Assembly (NCBI RefSeq): GCF_011752045.1
Contig: NZ_JAAKXW010000002.1
Span: forward strand, 248,001 to 312,000
DNA length: 64,000 nt
From: Microbacterium hydrocarbonoxydans
GTDB lineage: Bacteria > Actinomycetota > Actinomycetes > Actinomycetales > Microbacteriaceae
Direction of reading: 5' to 3'
A program made the position numbers and the translations under genes. The notes beneath the pieces are model-generated. The model did not search any database and was not told where the DNA came from. It saw nothing but the letters and a program-made list of their open reading frames with translations. The first letter of the stretch is position 1. Every line of letters begins with the position of its first letter. This document shows positions 35,825 to 44,958 of the stretch, one piece after another.

Positions 35825-36837
35825 GAGGAATGCTCTCGGGAGACGAGGTCAGCCGCCCCTTTTTCGAGCAGCCGACGGGCAAGAATGAGCCCGAGCTCGC
35901 GTGCGGCGTGCGTCGGGTATGCACCATCGGCAGCATCCGCTCCATTGCCACTGCCGTTCCGACGAATATACTCCCCGTTCAGGGCCTCCGTGACGTCGAG
36001 GCCGATCCGGCGCTCTCCGTCCTCGGAATAGACGACCGTTCTCACGCGGATGTCATCGCCCTCCACGACCGCGTGCGCGGCCATCGGCGCCTGGCATCCG
36101 GCGTCCAGCCCCTCCAGGATCGCGCGCTCCACGGTGATCGCGAGCCGCGTGTCCGGATCGTCCAGCTGCGCCAGTACCGCACGCAGCTCCGCGGGAGCAT
36201 CCGTCGTCGTCTCCACCGCGAGCGATCCCTGCCCGGGGGCGGTCGGCCACTCGGCGAGGCCGAGGCCCTCCCAGCCCAGCGCCGCGTCCTCACGCTGCAG
36301 CGGCGAGCCGTCGCCGAGGCGGGACAGTCCTGCGGCGGCGAGGATCACGGCGTCCAGCTCGCCGGAGGAGACCCGCGCGAGCCGCGAGTCGACGTTTCCG
36401 CGGATGTCGACCACCTTCGCGTGCGGGGCACGGCGCCGCACCTGCGCGATGCGCCGCGGCGATCCGGTGCCGACGGTGCTGCCTGCCGGGAGCCGGTGCA
36501 GCGGGGTGCCGTCGCGGGTGATGACGATGTCGCGGGCGTCCTCCCGCACCGGGGTCGCCGCGATCGTCAGCCCATCGGGAACGGCCGTCGGCAGGTCCTT
36601 CAGGGAGTGCACGAGAATGTCGCACTCACCGGCGAGAAGAGCCTCGCGCAGCCGCGTGGCGAAGATGCCCTGGCCGCCGATCTCCGAGAGGGAGGCGCGG
36701 TTCGTGTCGCCCTCGCTCGTGATGGTGACGAGTTCGACGGGGCGGCCCGAGATCTTCTCCAGGGCCGCGGCGACGTGGCCCGACTGCGCCTGCGCGAGTG
36801 CGCTGCGCCGGGTGCCCAGCCTGATCGGAGTGCTCAT
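35821..36837 (-). CDS. hemC: Hydroxymethylbilane synthase (porphobilinogen deaminase)
   Basis: A 338-residue enzyme that polymerises four porphobilinogens. IRLGTRRSALAQAQSG opens the protein, SLKDLPTAVPDGL carries the conserved Lys/Asp, and GSGSPRRIAQ-like VGTGSPRRIAQVRRR binds cofactor carboxylates. The dipyrromethane-anchoring cysteine is in LDAGCQAPMAAHA (about residue 248). The extra Asn/Gly-rich loop near the C-terminus (NGSGNGADAADG) is unusual and may be flexible. It is ten bases downstream of hemQ. Confidence 0.96.
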   Translation of the reverse strand: MSTPIRLGTRRSALAQAQSGHVAAALEKISGRPVELVTITSEGDTNRASLSEIGGQGIFATRLREALLAGECDILVHSLKDLPTAVPDGLTIAATPVREDARDIVITRDGTPLHRLPAGSTVGTGSPRRIAQVRRRAPHAKVVDIRGNVDSRLARVSSGELDAVILAAAGLSRLGDGSPLQREDAALGWEGLGLAEWPTAPGQGSLAVETTTDAPAELRAVLAQLDDPDTRLAITVERAILEGLDAGCQAPMAAHAVVEGDDIRVRTVVYSEDGERRIGLDVTEALNGEYIRRNGSGNGADAADGAYPTHAARELGLILARRLLEKGAADLVSREHSS

Positions 36838-36847
36838 GACGACGCCC

Positions 36848-37525
36848 TCACTGCAGCACGTCCGCGATCTCGTCGAACCGGAGCCGGCGTCCCGTGTAGA
36901 AGGGCACCTCCTCCTTCACGTACATCCGCGCATCGGTGTAGCGGAGGTCGCGCATGAGGTCGACGAGCTCGGTGACGTCGTCGGCCTCGAGCGGAAGCAG
37001 CCACTCGTAGTCGCCGAGGGCGAAGGCGGCGACGGTGTTCGCGATGACGCCCGAGAACGCGGCGCCCTTGCGGCCATGATCGGCGAGCATCTTGCGACGC
37101 TCCTCCTCCGGCGCGAGGTACCACTCGGGGGTCCGCACGAACGGATAGAGGCAGAGCCATCCCTTGGGCTCGACACCGCGGAGGAAGCCGGGGACGTGCT
37201 GGCGGTTGAACTCGGCGTCGCGGTGCACGCCCATGACGTTCCACACCGGGAGCAGCGGGCTGAGCAGCTCGGTGCGACGGAGGCGACGAAGCGCCTTCTG
37301 AAGCTCCTCGGCGGTCTCGCCGTGCAGCCAGACCATGAGGTCGGCGTCGGCCTTGAGTCCGGAGACGTCGTAGAACCCGCGCACGGTGACGCCGGAATCC
37401 TCGATGTAGGAGACGATCGTCTCGAGTTCGGTGGAGTCGGTCTCGGTCACGGGGGCGTCGGGGTTGCGTCGCCAGACCGCCCAGAGGGTGAAGCCGGACG
37501 GATTCTCTTCGCGCTCTTCGGACAT
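36848..37525 (-). CDS. hemQ: Coproheme decarboxylase (HemQ/ChdC)
   Basis: A 225-residue enzyme of the chlorite-dismutase fold that oxidatively decarboxylates iron-coproporphyrin III to heme b with peroxide, the last step of the coproporphyrin-dependent pathway. FTLWAVWRRNP, GFYDVSGLKADADLMVWLHG, YPFVRTPEWYLAPEEERRKML and the closing GRRLRFDEIADVL are family landmarks; the Tyr in YPFVRTPEWY is the active-site radical tyrosine. It identifies the pathway as the actinobacterial/Firmicutes branch. A CAGACT hexamer six bases before ATG (37532-37537) suggests a separate leaderless promoter for hemQ-C-D-B-L. Confidence 0.95.
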   Translation of the reverse strand: MSEEREENPSGFTLWAVWRRNPDAPVTETDSTELETIVSYIEDSGVTVRGFYDVSGLKADADLMVWLHGETAEELQKALRRLRRTELLSPLLPVWNVMGVHRDAEFNRQHVPGFLRGVEPKGWLCLYPFVRTPEWYLAPEEERRKMLADHGRKGAAFSGVIANTVAAFALGDYEWLLPLEADDVTELVDLMRDLRYTDARMYVKEEVPFYTGRRLRFDEIADVLQ

Positions 37526-37531
37526 GTCACC

Positions 37532-37537
37532 AGTCTG
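37532..37537 (-). promoter_or_regulatory. -10 hexamer, leaderless promoter (hemQ)
   Basis: CAGACT, six bases, ATG 37525. It separates hemQCDBL from the small membrane-protein genes upstream. Confidence 0.4.
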
Positions 37538-37632
37538 CCCGCTTTACGAGGAGGGCGCGAATGAGCGGTCGACAATCTCCGGCGCCCGACTTTGGTCGGC
37601 CGCGGGTCGCGGCGACGGCCGGGCGCCGCGAC

Positions 37633-37692
37633 GTCAGCGGGACGTCGCCGTCGTCAGCGGGACAGCGTCGGCGTCAGCGGGACAGCGCGCGG
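37633..37692. repeat. Three tandem 20-base repeats
   Basis: GTCAGCGGGAC begins at 37633, 37653 and 37673, an exact 20-base period. The last copy contains the stop codon of the small membrane-protein gene that ends at 37674, so the upstream copies look like duplications of the gene's end. Confidence 0.75.
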
Positions 37693-37955
37693 GCGATCAC
37701 CCACACCGCACCGCCGATGACCGCGGCGACTCCGACCGCTGCGGCGATCGCGCCGGCCGGGTTCTCGTCGGCGAAGCGGCGGGCCTTGGCCGCCGCACGC
37801 ACCGACGCCTTCTCGATGCGGCGGGGGAAGTTGCCCTTCACCTCGATCGCGGCGAGCGCGGCCTTGAGCTCCGCCCGCGCCGAGGCGACCGGGTCGACGA
37901 TCCCCGCGGGGACGGCCGTCCTGGGCAGGCGGCTCGCGTCAGCGAAGTTCGTCAT
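37674..37955 (-). CDS. Small DUF3618-like membrane protein
   Basis: A 93-residue protein with a charged N-terminal helical region (VASARAELKAALAAIEVKGNFPRRIEKASVRAAAKARRF) and one C-terminal membrane span (GAIAAAVGVAAVIGGAVWVIARAL). This resembles the DUF3618/ElaB-like tail-anchored proteins that accompany Holin-X and YtxH genes in actinobacteria. Its start overlaps the end of the Holin-X gene by 17 bases. The role is unknown, perhaps envelope or ribosome-membrane association under stress. Confidence 0.7.
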   Translation of the reverse strand: MTNFADASRLPRTAVPAGIVDPVASARAELKAALAAIEVKGNFPRRIEKASVRAAAKARRFADENPAGAIAAAVGVAAVIGGAVWVIARALSR

Positions 37956-38367
37956 GACCGGTCTCCTTCACGAGGCGGATGTCCTCCGCGACGGCCTGCG
38001 CCGGATTCTGCCGGGACAGCACCTTGCGGAACTTGAGGATGCCGAGCAGCGCGAAGAACAGCACGGCGAGGATCAGGATGCCGAAGACGGCGAGCGCCGA
38101 CAGCCACACCGGCCACCAGGACGACAGGCCGGCGATGGCGAACACGAGGATGACCGGGACGGCCCAGAACAGGAAGAACAGTGCGACGAGGAACCAGACG
38201 GAGCCGATGCCGGCATCCTTCGAGGTCCTCGCGACCCACGCCTTCGCGGCGTCGATCTCCGCCTTGACGAGATTGGTGACCAGCTCGGGAAGGTCCCCGA
38301 GCAGTGTCAGCAGGCTGTCGTCCGCGCGATCGCGCCTGATCCTGCCTGTGCCGCTCTCGCGCACCAC
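37939..38367 (-). CDS. Phage holin family protein (Actinobacterial Holin-X)
   Basis: A 142-residue membrane protein. An N-terminal amphipathic region (DSLLTLLGDLPELVTNLVKAEIDAAKAWVARTSKD) precedes two long membrane spans (GSVWFLVALFFLFWAVPVILVFAIAGL and WLSALAVFGILILAVLFFALLGIL). The name comes from similarity to holins, but chromosomal copies in actinobacteria are not phage genes. Start GTG 38367 was chosen because it sits one base after the YtxH stop; an upstream ATG would run through that gene. It belongs to a YtxH/Holin-X/DUF3618 trio. Confidence 0.8.
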   Translation of the reverse strand: MVRESGTGRIRRDRADDSLLTLLGDLPELVTNLVKAEIDAAKAWVARTSKDAGIGSVWFLVALFFLFWAVPVILVFAIAGLSSWWPVWLSALAVFGILILAVLFFALLGILKFRKVLSRQNPAQAVAEDIRLVKETGHDELR

Positions 38368-38368
38368 G

Positions 38369-38806
38369 TCACTCGCCAGTCTTCTCGGTGGTCGACGGCT
38401 TCTCTTCGACTCGCTTCGCTCGCTCAGTGCCCCGCTTCCCCGCGGTCTTCGCCTCGCTCCGCTGGTCACGGCGCTGGGCCTCCTCGACGGCCTCCTCGGT
38501 CGCCTCCGCGAGGTCCTCGGCGGCCTTGCGCCCGGTGGCGATGGCGGAGTCGAGCTTCTGGCCGGGGGTGCCGTTCGAGTTCACGGACTTGGCGACCTTG
38601 ACGACGCCGTTCCACAGGGCCCCAGGGACCGCGGCGGCCTTGTCGCCGACGTAGTCCTTGACCTTCCCGACCTGCTCCTGCACAGGGTCGAGGTTCCAGA
38701 CCTTGAGCCACTGCGTCTTGATCTGCTCATAACGCTCGCGCCCGGCACGCGTGCCGAGGACGTATCCGACGCCGAGTCCGACGACGAGTCCGATCTTCCC
38801 CTTCAT
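38369..38806 (-). CDS. YtxH-like protein
   Basis: A 145-residue protein. A Gly-rich hydrophobic N-terminus (KGKIGLVVGLGVGYVLGTRAGRERYEQIK) is the YtxH/GvpT-like signature, followed by a soluble helical tail of Ala/Glu/Lys repeats (AAEDLAEATEEAVEEAQRR) that may form a coiled coil. The family is linked to general stress in Bacillus. GAGAGGAG precedes ATG 38806. It is the first gene of the three-gene membrane unit inserted between hemG and hemQ. Confidence 0.75.
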   Translation of the reverse strand: MKGKIGLVVGLGVGYVLGTRAGRERYEQIKTQWLKVWNLDPVQEQVGKVKDYVGDKAAAVPGALWNGVVKVAKSVNSNGTPGQKLDSAIATGRKAAEDLAEATEEAVEEAQRRDQRSEAKTAGKRGTERAKRVEEKPSTTEKTGE

Positions 38807-38869
38807 GGGGTCTCCTCTCGTGACAGTCCAGCAACTCTGAGGCGTGCCAGGCTCCAAGCGTAACCCCGT

Positions 38870-38885
38870 ATGCCGATTTCGGCAT
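38870..38885. promoter_or_regulatory. Perfect palindrome ATGCCGA-TT-TCGGCAT
   Basis: Seven-base arms around TT in the 112-base gap between hemG and the YtxH-like gene. It could be an operator for the membrane trio or a weak terminator of hemG; there is no T-tract. Confidence 0.4.
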
Positions 38886-38918
38886 CTAGACCTCTGAGGG
38901 TTGACAGATGGACGTCCG

Positions 38919-40415
38919 TCAGTCCCAGAGCAGCGCGTGCCGGAGGCGGTCGGACTCCTCTGCGGCGTCGGGGATGACCTGGGCGAGGCCGGTGCCGGAG
39001 AGCCAGGCGCCGACCGCGGCGATCCCGGGCACCGCCCGGATGGCGGCGCGGGCGGCCTCGCGGCGCTCCGCGGAGCCGATGATCGACGCCGGCTGCGACT
39101 GCACGAATCGCGCGCGGTGCGCGGCGACCAGGGCGTCCTCGGCGAGCGGGACCCCGAGCAGAGCGGATGCCTCGGCGAGAGCGAGCCGCGCGGCGCCCTC
39201 CTCGTCGAGTCGCGCGGTGGCGGCGGGCTCGCCCTGCGCGCCGAACGACACCCGCACGACGTGGCGCTCCCCTGCGGCCCTCCGGACCCACTCCCATTTC
39301 GCGGACGAGTGGGTGAGCGCCTTGGCCGTGTGGCTTCCCGGCACCGTGAGCACGCCGGTGCCGCGCGGCGCGGCATCCAGCGCCGGAGCCTCCAGCAGCA
39401 GCGTCACGATCTCGATCTCCGGGGCGGCGGCGGCCTCGGTAGCGGCGAGGGCGGGCACGGCGTCGGCGAGGAGGCTCCGTGCGACGGTCTCCGAGGTCGC
39501 GACGATGACGGCATCAGCGGTCATCGCCTCCGTCGCGGCCTCTTCCTCGGCCTCCGCGGCGGCGGCATCCGGTGCCAGCTCCGCGACCACGGCCCAGCCG
39601 GTCCCGGAGCGTGCGACGGAGAGCGCCTTCGCCCCGGTGCGCACCTCGCCGCCCAGCTGCGCGAGGTCCGCGACGACGGCGTCGACGAGACCGGCCATGC
39701 CGCCTTCGAGCCCCTCCACCGCGGAACCGGGCGCCTTCGCGGCGCGGGCGGCGCCCTCGTCCCGCAGCGCCTGCACGGCGCCGGACAGCGAGCCGGCGGT
39801 GGTGAGCGCGGCGTTGAGGCCGGGGGCCGCGATGTCGACGTCCACGTCCTCCGGCGAGGCGGAGTAGACGCCCGTCGTCACCGGGGCGACGAGACGATCG
39901 CGGACCTTCGCGCCCATCCGCGACGAGACCAGCCTGCCCAGGCTGTGACTGTGACCGATCGTCAGCGGCGGGCGGATCCGGTCGAGGTATGCCCGCCACA
40001 CGCCGGACCAGCCGATGATGCGGCGCACGTCGTCCTGGAACGGGTTGGCGGGGATGCCGAGGATGCCTCCGATGGGCAGCGGCGCAGCTCCCACGCCGGG
40101 GATGCCGGACAGCCACGCGCCGCCGGCCGCCGGAGCGACGATGCGGTCCTCCAGTCCCAGCTCGGCGAGGAGGGCGCGCACGTGCCCGCCGCGGGTCGCG
40201 AAGCTCTCCGCCCCTGCGTCGACGACCACGCCGTCGAGCTCGGCCCGGCGGATCGCTCCGCCGAGAGCATCCGCCGCCTCCAGCACGGTCACCCGCATGC
40301 CGACCTTCGCGCACTCGCGGGCGGCGATGAGCCCGCCGATCCCGCCGCCGATGACGACGACGTGCTTCTCCGCGGCGCGGGTGGCGAGACCCTCCGGCGA
40401 GACCTGCTCAGGCAT
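38919..40415 (-). CDS. hemG: Coproporphyrinogen/protoporphyrinogen oxidase (HemY-type, CgoX)
   Basis: A 498-residue FAD-dependent oxidase. The N-terminal dinucleotide fold is [55 protein letters not shown] is the substrate-side segment, and the C-terminal [23 protein letters not shown] binds the isoalloxazine. Given HemQ nearby, it should oxidise coproporphyrinogen III to coproporphyrin III with oxygen. It starts eight bases inside the end of hemE, so the two are coupled. Confidence 0.94.
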   Translation of the reverse strand: MPEQVSPEGLATRAAEKHVVVIGGGIGGLIAARECAKVGMRVTVLEAADALGGAIRRAELDGVVVDAGAESFATRGGHVRALLAELGLEDRIVAPAAGGAWLSGIPGVGAAPLPIGGILGIPANPFQDDVRRIIGWSGVWRAYLDRIRPPLTIGHSHSLGRLVSSRMGAKVRDRLVAPVTTGVYSASPEDVDVDIAAPGLNAALTTAGSLSGAVQALRDEGAARAAKAPGSAVEGLEGGMAGLVDAVVADLAQLGGEVRTGAKALSVARSGTGWAVVAELAPDAAAAEAEEEAATEAMTADAVIVATSETVARSLLADAVPALAATEAAAAPEIEIVTLLLEAPALDAAPRGTGVLTVPGSHTAKALTHSSAKWEWVRRAAGERHVVRVSFGAQGEPAATARLDEEGAARLALAEASALLGVPLAEDALVAAHRARFVQSQPASIIGSAERREAARAAIRAVPGIAAVGAWLSGTGLAQVIPDAAEESDRLRHALLWD

Positions 40416-41433
40416 CGGCGTGCACGAGCTCGACGATGCGGGTGAGCTGGTCCGGGTCGGTCTCCGGCGGCACGCCGTGACCGAGGTTGACGATGTGGGC
40501 GCGCGCCGCGCGGCCGCGGTGGAGCACCTCGCGCACGTGCGCCTCGAGCACGGGCCACGGCGCGGAGAGGAGAGCCGGGTCGATGTTGCCCTGCACGGTG
40601 ACGTCGGGGCCGAGGATCGCGGCGGCCTCGTCCAGCGGCTGACGCCAGTCGACTCCCACGCCGTCGGCGGCGCCGTCGAGACGCATGTCGGCGAGGAACG
40701 GTCCGGTGCCGACGCCGAAGTGGATCGAGGGGATGCCGATGCCCTCGAGCGTCGCGCGCGAATGGGGGGCGACGAAGGCGCGGAAGTCGGCGGGGTTCAG
40801 CGAACCGGCCCAGCTGTCGAAGAGCTGCACGGCGGATGCTCCGGCGTCGCGCTGGATCTCCAGGAACCGGCGGGAGACCCGGGCGAGCCAGCCGGCGAGA
40901 CGGTTCCAGGAATCGGGGTCTGCGTGCATCATCGCCCTCGCGCGCAGGTGCTCCTTGGACGGCCCGCCCTCGACGAGGTAGGCGGCGAGCGTGAACGGGG
41001 CCCCGGCGAAGCCGATGAGCGGGGTGTCGCCGAGCTCGGCGGTGACCAGGCGCACGGCCGCGGCGATCGCGTCGCCGTCGAGCGAGGCGGGGTCGATCGC
41101 CGTGATCCGGTCGACGTCGGCCGCCGTGCGCACCGGGTTCGCGAAGACGGGGCCGCGACCGGGCTCGATCTCCACCTCGACGCCCGCGAGGCGGAGCGGG
41201 ATCACGATGTCGCTGAAGAACACCGCGGCGTCGACACCGTGCCGGCGCACCGGCTGCAGCGTGATCTCGGCGGCGAGATCCGGAGTGAGGCAGGCGTCGA
41301 GCATCCGCGTGCCGACCCGCAGGTCCCGGTACTCCGGCAGGGACCGGCCGGCCTGCCGCATGAACCAGACCGGGGTCCGGTCGGGGCGGGAGCCGGCGAG
41401 GGCGCGGAGAAGCGGGGCGTCGGAGAGTGCCAT
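40408..41433 (-). CDS. hemE: Uroporphyrinogen decarboxylase
   Basis: A 341-residue TIM-barrel enzyme that removes four acetate carboxylates to give coproporphyrinogen [22 protein letters not shown] is the diagnostic start with the catalytic Arg pair. [16 protein letters not shown] carries the conserved catalytic Asp, [17 protein letters not shown] and [13 protein letters not shown] line the pocket, and [15 protein letters not shown] closes it. Start ATG 41433 begins [12 protein letters not shown]. It is divergent from hemA and begins the minus-strand heme operon. Confidence 0.96.
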   Translation of the reverse strand: MALSDAPLLRALAGSRPDRTPVWFMRQAGRSLPEYRDLRVGTRMLDACLTPDLAAEITLQPVRRHGVDAAVFFSDIVIPLRLAGVEVEIEPGRGPVFANPVRTAADVDRITAIDPASLDGDAIAAAVRLVTAELGDTPLIGFAGAPFTLAAYLVEGGPSKEHLRARAMMHADPDSWNRLAGWLARVSRRFLEIQRDAGASAVQLFDSWAGSLNPADFRAFVAPHSRATLEGIGIPSIHFGVGTGPFLADMRLDGAADGVGVDWRQPLDEAAAILGPDVTVQGNIDPALLSAPWPVLEAHVREVLHRGRAARAHIVNLGHGVPPETDPDQLTRIVELVHADA

Positions 41434-41593
41434 GGGTCCATCCTCCCATCCGGCGCCTATGCCCCCACCGACGAGGGGCCTCACATCGTCGTCGGCCTCG
41501 TCTCCACGCGGCGTTCTGAGGTACCTGGCGGCGCCGAACGCGGAGCCGAACGTCTCACGGCGACCCGAAACGCTCGCGTGATGCGGGCTCCGG

Positions 41594-41599
41594 TAGAAT
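41594..41599 (+). promoter_or_regulatory. -10 hexamer, leaderless promoter of hemA
   Basis: TAGAAT, a near-consensus hexamer, six bases before GTG 41606. With hemE starting at 41433 on the other strand, the 172-base gap holds both divergent heme promoters. Confidence 0.65.
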
Positions 41600-41605
41600 C
41601 GAGGG

Positions 41606-42895
41606 GTGCTGCTGTGTGTCACGGCGAGTCACAAGACCGCCTCCTTCGAACTGCTCGAACGCCTGAGCCGCACCCCCGATGACGTCGCCTCCACCCTCCT
41701 GGACCTGACGCCGAACGTGCAGGGTGCGGTGGTTCTCGCGACCTGCAACCGGTTCGAGGCGTACGTGGAGATGGACGAACCGACCGCCACGGAGGGCGTC
41801 GACCGCGTGCTGGAAGCCGTCGCATCCGCCACCGGCATCCCGGCCGCCGACCTCGACGGCGCGTACGACGTGCACTCCGGCCGCCGCGTCGCCGAGCACC
41901 TGTTCGCCGTCGCCTCCGGGCTCGAGTCCGTGGTCGCCGGCGAGGGCGAGATCGCCGGACAGGTCCGCCGTGCGCTGAAGGCGGCCCGCAAGGAGGGCAC
42001 CACCTCCCCCGAGCTCGAGCGCCTGTTCCAGCGAGCCAGCCAGGCGCAGCGCAAGGTCAAGAACGTCACCGCGCTCAGCCGCGCCGGCCGCTCCCTGGTG
42101 CGCCTCGCCCTCGAGCTGGCCGACAGCCGCATCGCGGACTGGTCCGCCGAGCGCGTGCTCCTCGTCGGCACCGGCGCCTACGCCGCGGTGACCCTGGCGA
42201 CGCTGCGCGAGCGCGGCGCCGTCGACATCTCGGTGTACTCGCCCTCGGGCCGCGCCGGGATCTTCGCGGCGAAGCACGGCATCCGCCCCGTCGCCGCCGA
42301 GGACTACGCGCGCACCGCCTCCCGCTCCAGCCTGCTGATCACCTGCACCACCGCGACCGAGCCCGTGCTGGGCCCCGCGCACCTGCAGCGGCCCGCCGTC
42401 GCCGCCGCCGCGGGCTGCCCGATCGGCTCCCACAACCAGCTCGTCGTCGACCTCGGTATGCCCCGCAACGTCGACCCCGCCGTCGCGGCCCTCGAGGGCG
42501 TCGCCCTGCTCGACCTCGAGACGATCCGCCTGCACGCCCCGCTCGAGGAGCTGCAGGCGACGGATGCCGCGCGCAGCGTGGTGCGCGAGGCGGCGGACAC
42601 CTTCCACGTGGTCGGTGCGCGCCAGAGCGTCACGCCCTCGGTGGTCGCGCTGCGCTCGCACATCTTCGAGCTGCTCGAGACCGAGATCGACCGCGCCCGC
42701 GCGCGTGGCGACGAGGACGGCAAGGTCGAGCAGGCTCTCCGCCACCTCGCCGGCGTGCTGCTGCACACCCCCACTGTGCGCGCGCATGAGCTCGCCGCGG
42801 CCGGTCGCGCCGACGAGTTCACCGCCGCGCTCGGCGCTCTGTACGGAATCGAGCCCGAGCAGCCGGCCGCCGCAGAGGACGCCGCGACGGCCTGA
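41606..42895 (+). CDS. hemA: Glutamyl-tRNA reductase
   Basis: A 429-residue NADPH enzyme, first step of C5 heme synthesis, reducing glutamyl-tRNA to glutamate-1-semialdehyde. The catalytic cysteine is C47 in [39 protein letters not shown] is the conserved hinge. The NADPH domain has [23 protein letters not shown]-type C-terminal helices mediate dimerisation. The start GTG gives [18 protein letters not shown]. HemA is usually controlled by heme through protein turnover, but no leader element is visible because the mRNA seems leaderless. Confidence 0.96.
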   Translation: MLLCVTASHKTASFELLERLSRTPDDVASTLLDLTPNVQGAVVLATCNRFEAYVEMDEPTATEGVDRVLEAVASATGIPAADLDGAYDVHSGRRVAEHLFAVASGLESVVAGEGEIAGQVRRALKAARKEGTTSPELERLFQRASQAQRKVKNVTALSRAGRSLVRLALELADSRIADWSAERVLLVGTGAYAAVTLATLRERGAVDISVYSPSGRAGIFAAKHGIRPVAAEDYARTASRSSLLITCTTATEPVLGPAHLQRPAVAAAAGCPIGSHNQLVVDLGMPRNVDPAVAALEGVALLDLETIRLHAPLEELQATDAARSVVREAADTFHVVGARQSVTPSVVALRSHIFELLETEIDRARARGDEDGKVEQALRHLAGVLLHTPTVRAHELAAAGRADEFTAALGALYGIEPEQPAAAEDAATA

Positions 42896-42900
42896 GCCGT

Positions 42901-43347
42901 TCAGCCCCGGCTGCTCCCGTCGAGTGCGCGGAGGTGCTCCTCCAGCGTCCGCCGCTCTCCGGCTGCCGCGCTGAAGAACGCCTGGTCGGCGGACTCCACC
43001 GCCGCGTTCGCCGCATTGGCCAGGCGGATGCCGTCCGCCGTCGGCGTCACCATGAGCGCTCGCCGATCCGACGCCGCGGGCCGGCGATCGACCAGCCCCT
43101 TCGCCTCCAGGGCCCGCAGCACCTGGGACGTCATCATCGGATCCGTCTGCGCGAACCGGGCGAGCTCCGCCTGGGTCAGGCCGTCGCCGGCGTCCGCCCA
43201 GGTCAGGGCGGCGAGCAGCACGAACTGGACATGCGTGAGCGCGAACGGCGCGAGCGCCTCGCGGATCACCGCCTGCCATCGGTTGGTCGTGCGCCACAGC
43301 AGCAGCCCCGGGCTGGCGTCGGCGGCGGCGAACCTGCTGGTGAGCAT
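42901..43347 (-). CDS. MarR-family transcriptional regulator
   Basis: A 148-residue winged-helix regulator. LLLWRTTNRWQAVIREALAPFALTHVQFVLLAALTW is the dimer helix, and GLTQAELARFAQTDPMMTSQVLRALEAKGLVDRRPAASDRRALMVTPT covers the recognition helix and wing, including the conserved DRR. The start overlaps the stop of the SRPBCC gene by one base (TGATG), so the two form an operon and the regulator probably controls it. The ligand is unknown; MarR proteins usually respond to phenolic compounds. Confidence 0.9.
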   Translation of the reverse strand: MLTSRFAAADASPGLLLWRTTNRWQAVIREALAPFALTHVQFVLLAALTWADAGDGLTQAELARFAQTDPMMTSQVLRALEAKGLVDRRPAASDRRALMVTPTADGIRLANAANAAVESADQAFFSAAAGERRTLEEHLRALDGSSRG

Positions 43348-43763
43348 CAGTCCTCCACGAGCGACACGAGACGGTCGAGGTCGGCGGGGACGGACGTTCG
43401 GAAGCCGCGGAAGGCCGTGCGCGCCCAGAACCGCGCCAGCGGGCCGTCGAGTCGCACCAGCACGCGCACGATCGAGCCGGCGTCCGCCGCCTCCACCTCG
43501 TGGCGGAACTCGAGCCGCGCTCCGGGAAGCCGGCTGACATCGGTGTAGACGGCGTCCGGTTCGCACTCGGCCACCGTGAACGCGGTGCGGGGCCCGCCGA
43601 CCGGCTTGAGCATGCCACGTGCGCCGGCGACGACCGGGCCGTCCACACGCACCCAGGCGGTGTCCGGCGACCACTCCGGCCAGGTGCCGTGGTCGAGCCA
43701 GCGCTCGAAGAAGGCGGACGGCGGGGCCGTGGAGGTGCGGATGGCGGACGCGAGTTCGATCAC
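43347..43763 (-). CDS. SRPBCC-family (START-like) protein
   Basis: A 138-residue helix-grip fold protein with a hydrophobic pocket for lipophilic ligands. PPSAFFERWLDHGTWPEWSPDTAWVRVDG and EFRHEVEAADAGSIVRVLVRLDGPLARFWARTAFRGF match the polyketide cyclase/dehydrase_2 type. The start is GTG 43763 (MIELASAI), with CATACT seven bases upstream. It lies upstream of, and overlaps, the MarR regulator. Confidence 0.82.
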   Translation of the reverse strand: MIELASAIRTSTAPPSAFFERWLDHGTWPEWSPDTAWVRVDGPVVAGARGMLKPVGGPRTAFTVAECEPDAVYTDVSRLPGARLEFRHEVEAADAGSIVRVLVRLDGPLARFWARTAFRGFRTSVPADLDRLVSLVED

Positions 43764-43842
43764 GGCATTTAGTATGCGCGCTTATGATCTGAGTGGCAAG
43801 CTCGCTCGCGGCGCCTGCGGGCCGGGTGCGAGACTGGAGGGC

Positions 43843-44415
43843 ATGGCCCTTCACATCACCGGAGACACCGCCGCAGACGCCCTGCTCACCGACAACCCGC
43901 TCGCCCTCCTGGTCGGGATGCTCCTCGACCAGCAGGTCCCGATGGAGACGGCGTTCGCCGGCCCGCTGAAGATCGAGCAGCGCACCGGGGCGACGGACGC
44001 CGCCGCCATCGCGCACATGGATCCGGACGCCTTCCTCGCAGCGTTCAAGCAGACCCCTTCCGTGCACCGCTTCCCGGGTTCCATGGCCGCGCGCGTGCAG
44101 ACGCTGTGCCAGGAGCTCGTGGACAGCTGGGGCGGGGATGCCGCCGCGCTCTGGACCGAGGGCGACCCGTCCGGACCCGAGGTGCTGAAGCGGCTGAAGG
44201 CCCTCCCCGGCTTCGGCGAGCAGAAGGCGAAGATCTTCCTCGCCCTGCTCGGCAAGCAGTACGGCTTCACGGGAGAGGGCTGGCGCGAGGCATCCGCCCC
44301 CTACGGCGAGGAGGGCTCGTTCCGCAGCGTCGCCGACATCGTCTCCCCCGAGTCGCTCGCGAAGGTCCGCGAGCACAAGAAGGCGATGAAGGCTGCCAGC
44401 AAGGCGAAGGCGTAG
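43843..44415 (+). CDS. Short HhH-GPD-family protein (base-excision-like)
   Basis: A 190-residue protein of an uncharacterised actinobacterial helix-hairpin-helix/GPD family. NPLALLVGMLLDQQVPMETAFAGPLKI is the opening of the HhH-GPD fold; the hairpin is LKALPGFGEQKAKIFLALLGKQYG (about 118-140). The usual catalytic Asp region after the hairpin, normally about 20 residues later, is not obvious, so glycosylase activity is unproven. The C-terminus is Lys-rich (HKKAMKAASKAKA). The gene is followed four bases later by a DUF1801 gene, probably an operon. Confidence 0.8.
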   Translation: MALHITGDTAADALLTDNPLALLVGMLLDQQVPMETAFAGPLKIEQRTGATDAAAIAHMDPDAFLAAFKQTPSVHRFPGSMAARVQTLCQELVDSWGGDAAALWTEGDPSGPEVLKRLKALPGFGEQKAKIFLALLGKQYGFTGEGWREASAPYGEEGSFRSVADIVSPESLAKVREHKKAMKAASKAKA

Positions 44416-44419
44416 CATC

Positions 44420-44845
44420 GTGCAGCCCACGGGGAACGACGTCGCCGGCCTGATCGCGCGCGCCAGTCCGGCCATCCGCCGGCGGGACGCCGAGACGCTG
44501 ACCGCCCTGCTCCAGGAGATCACCGGCCGCGAGCCCGTCGTCTGGGGCAGCATCATCGGCTTCGGCTCCGTGCACTACCGCTATCCCACCGGCACCGAGG
44601 GCGACAGCGGGGTGCTCGGCTTCGCCCCGCGCAAAGCCGCGACCACGATCTACCTGTTCGACGGGGTCGACGCGCACGCCGACGCCCTCGCGGAGCTCGG
44701 CCCGCACACCACGGGTGTCGGATGCCTGTACATCAAGGACCTCGAGCAGATCGACCTCGACGTGCTGCGCGGCATCCTCGAGCGCTCGATGGCGTGGGTG
44801 GAGGCGGGCGGCACCGATCAGGTGCAGCTGACCGTCACCGGCTGA
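44420..44845 (+). CDS. DUF1801 family protein
   Basis: A 141-residue YdhG/DUF1801 protein. REPVVWGSIIGFGSVHYRYPTGTEGDSGVLGFAPRKAATTIYLFDG is the family core, and GCLYIKDLEQIDLDVLRGILERS its C-terminal helix. It resembles a small nucleic-acid or ligand-binding fold of unknown function. The start is GTG 44420, reached four bases after the HhH-GPD gene. It converges on the epoxide hydrolase gene across repeat family B copy 2. Confidence 0.82.
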   Translation: MQPTGNDVAGLIARASPAIRRRDAETLTALLQEITGREPVVWGSIIGFGSVHYRYPTGTEGDSGVLGFAPRKAATTIYLFDGVDAHADALAELGPHTTGVGCLYIKDLEQIDLDVLRGILERSMAWVEAGGTDQVQLTVTG

Positions 44846-44858
44846 CCCGGAGCACGAC

Positions 44859-44940
44859 GTCGAGACCCCTGTCTGCCGCCGAGACCCCCACCTGCGGGCG
44901 TCGGCAGGTGGGGGTCTCGACGGTACGCCGGGGTCTCGGC
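44859..44940. repeat. Palindromic repeat family B (GCCGAGACCCC), copy 2
   Basis: Inner arms 44878-44894 and 44905-44921 (GCCGAGACCCCCACCTG, one mismatch) and outer arms 44859-44869 and 44930-44940. It sits between convergent gene ends at 44845 and 44959. The core is the same as copies 1 and 3. Confidence 0.9.
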
Positions 44941-44958
44941 GAGGAGGGCGGATGCCGC

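Noticed and set aside
37939..38367. Remnant of a prophage (Holin-X gene)
   Set aside because: No phage structural, lysis or integrase genes are near; Holin-X proteins are part of a chromosomal YtxH/DUF3618 set in actinobacteria.
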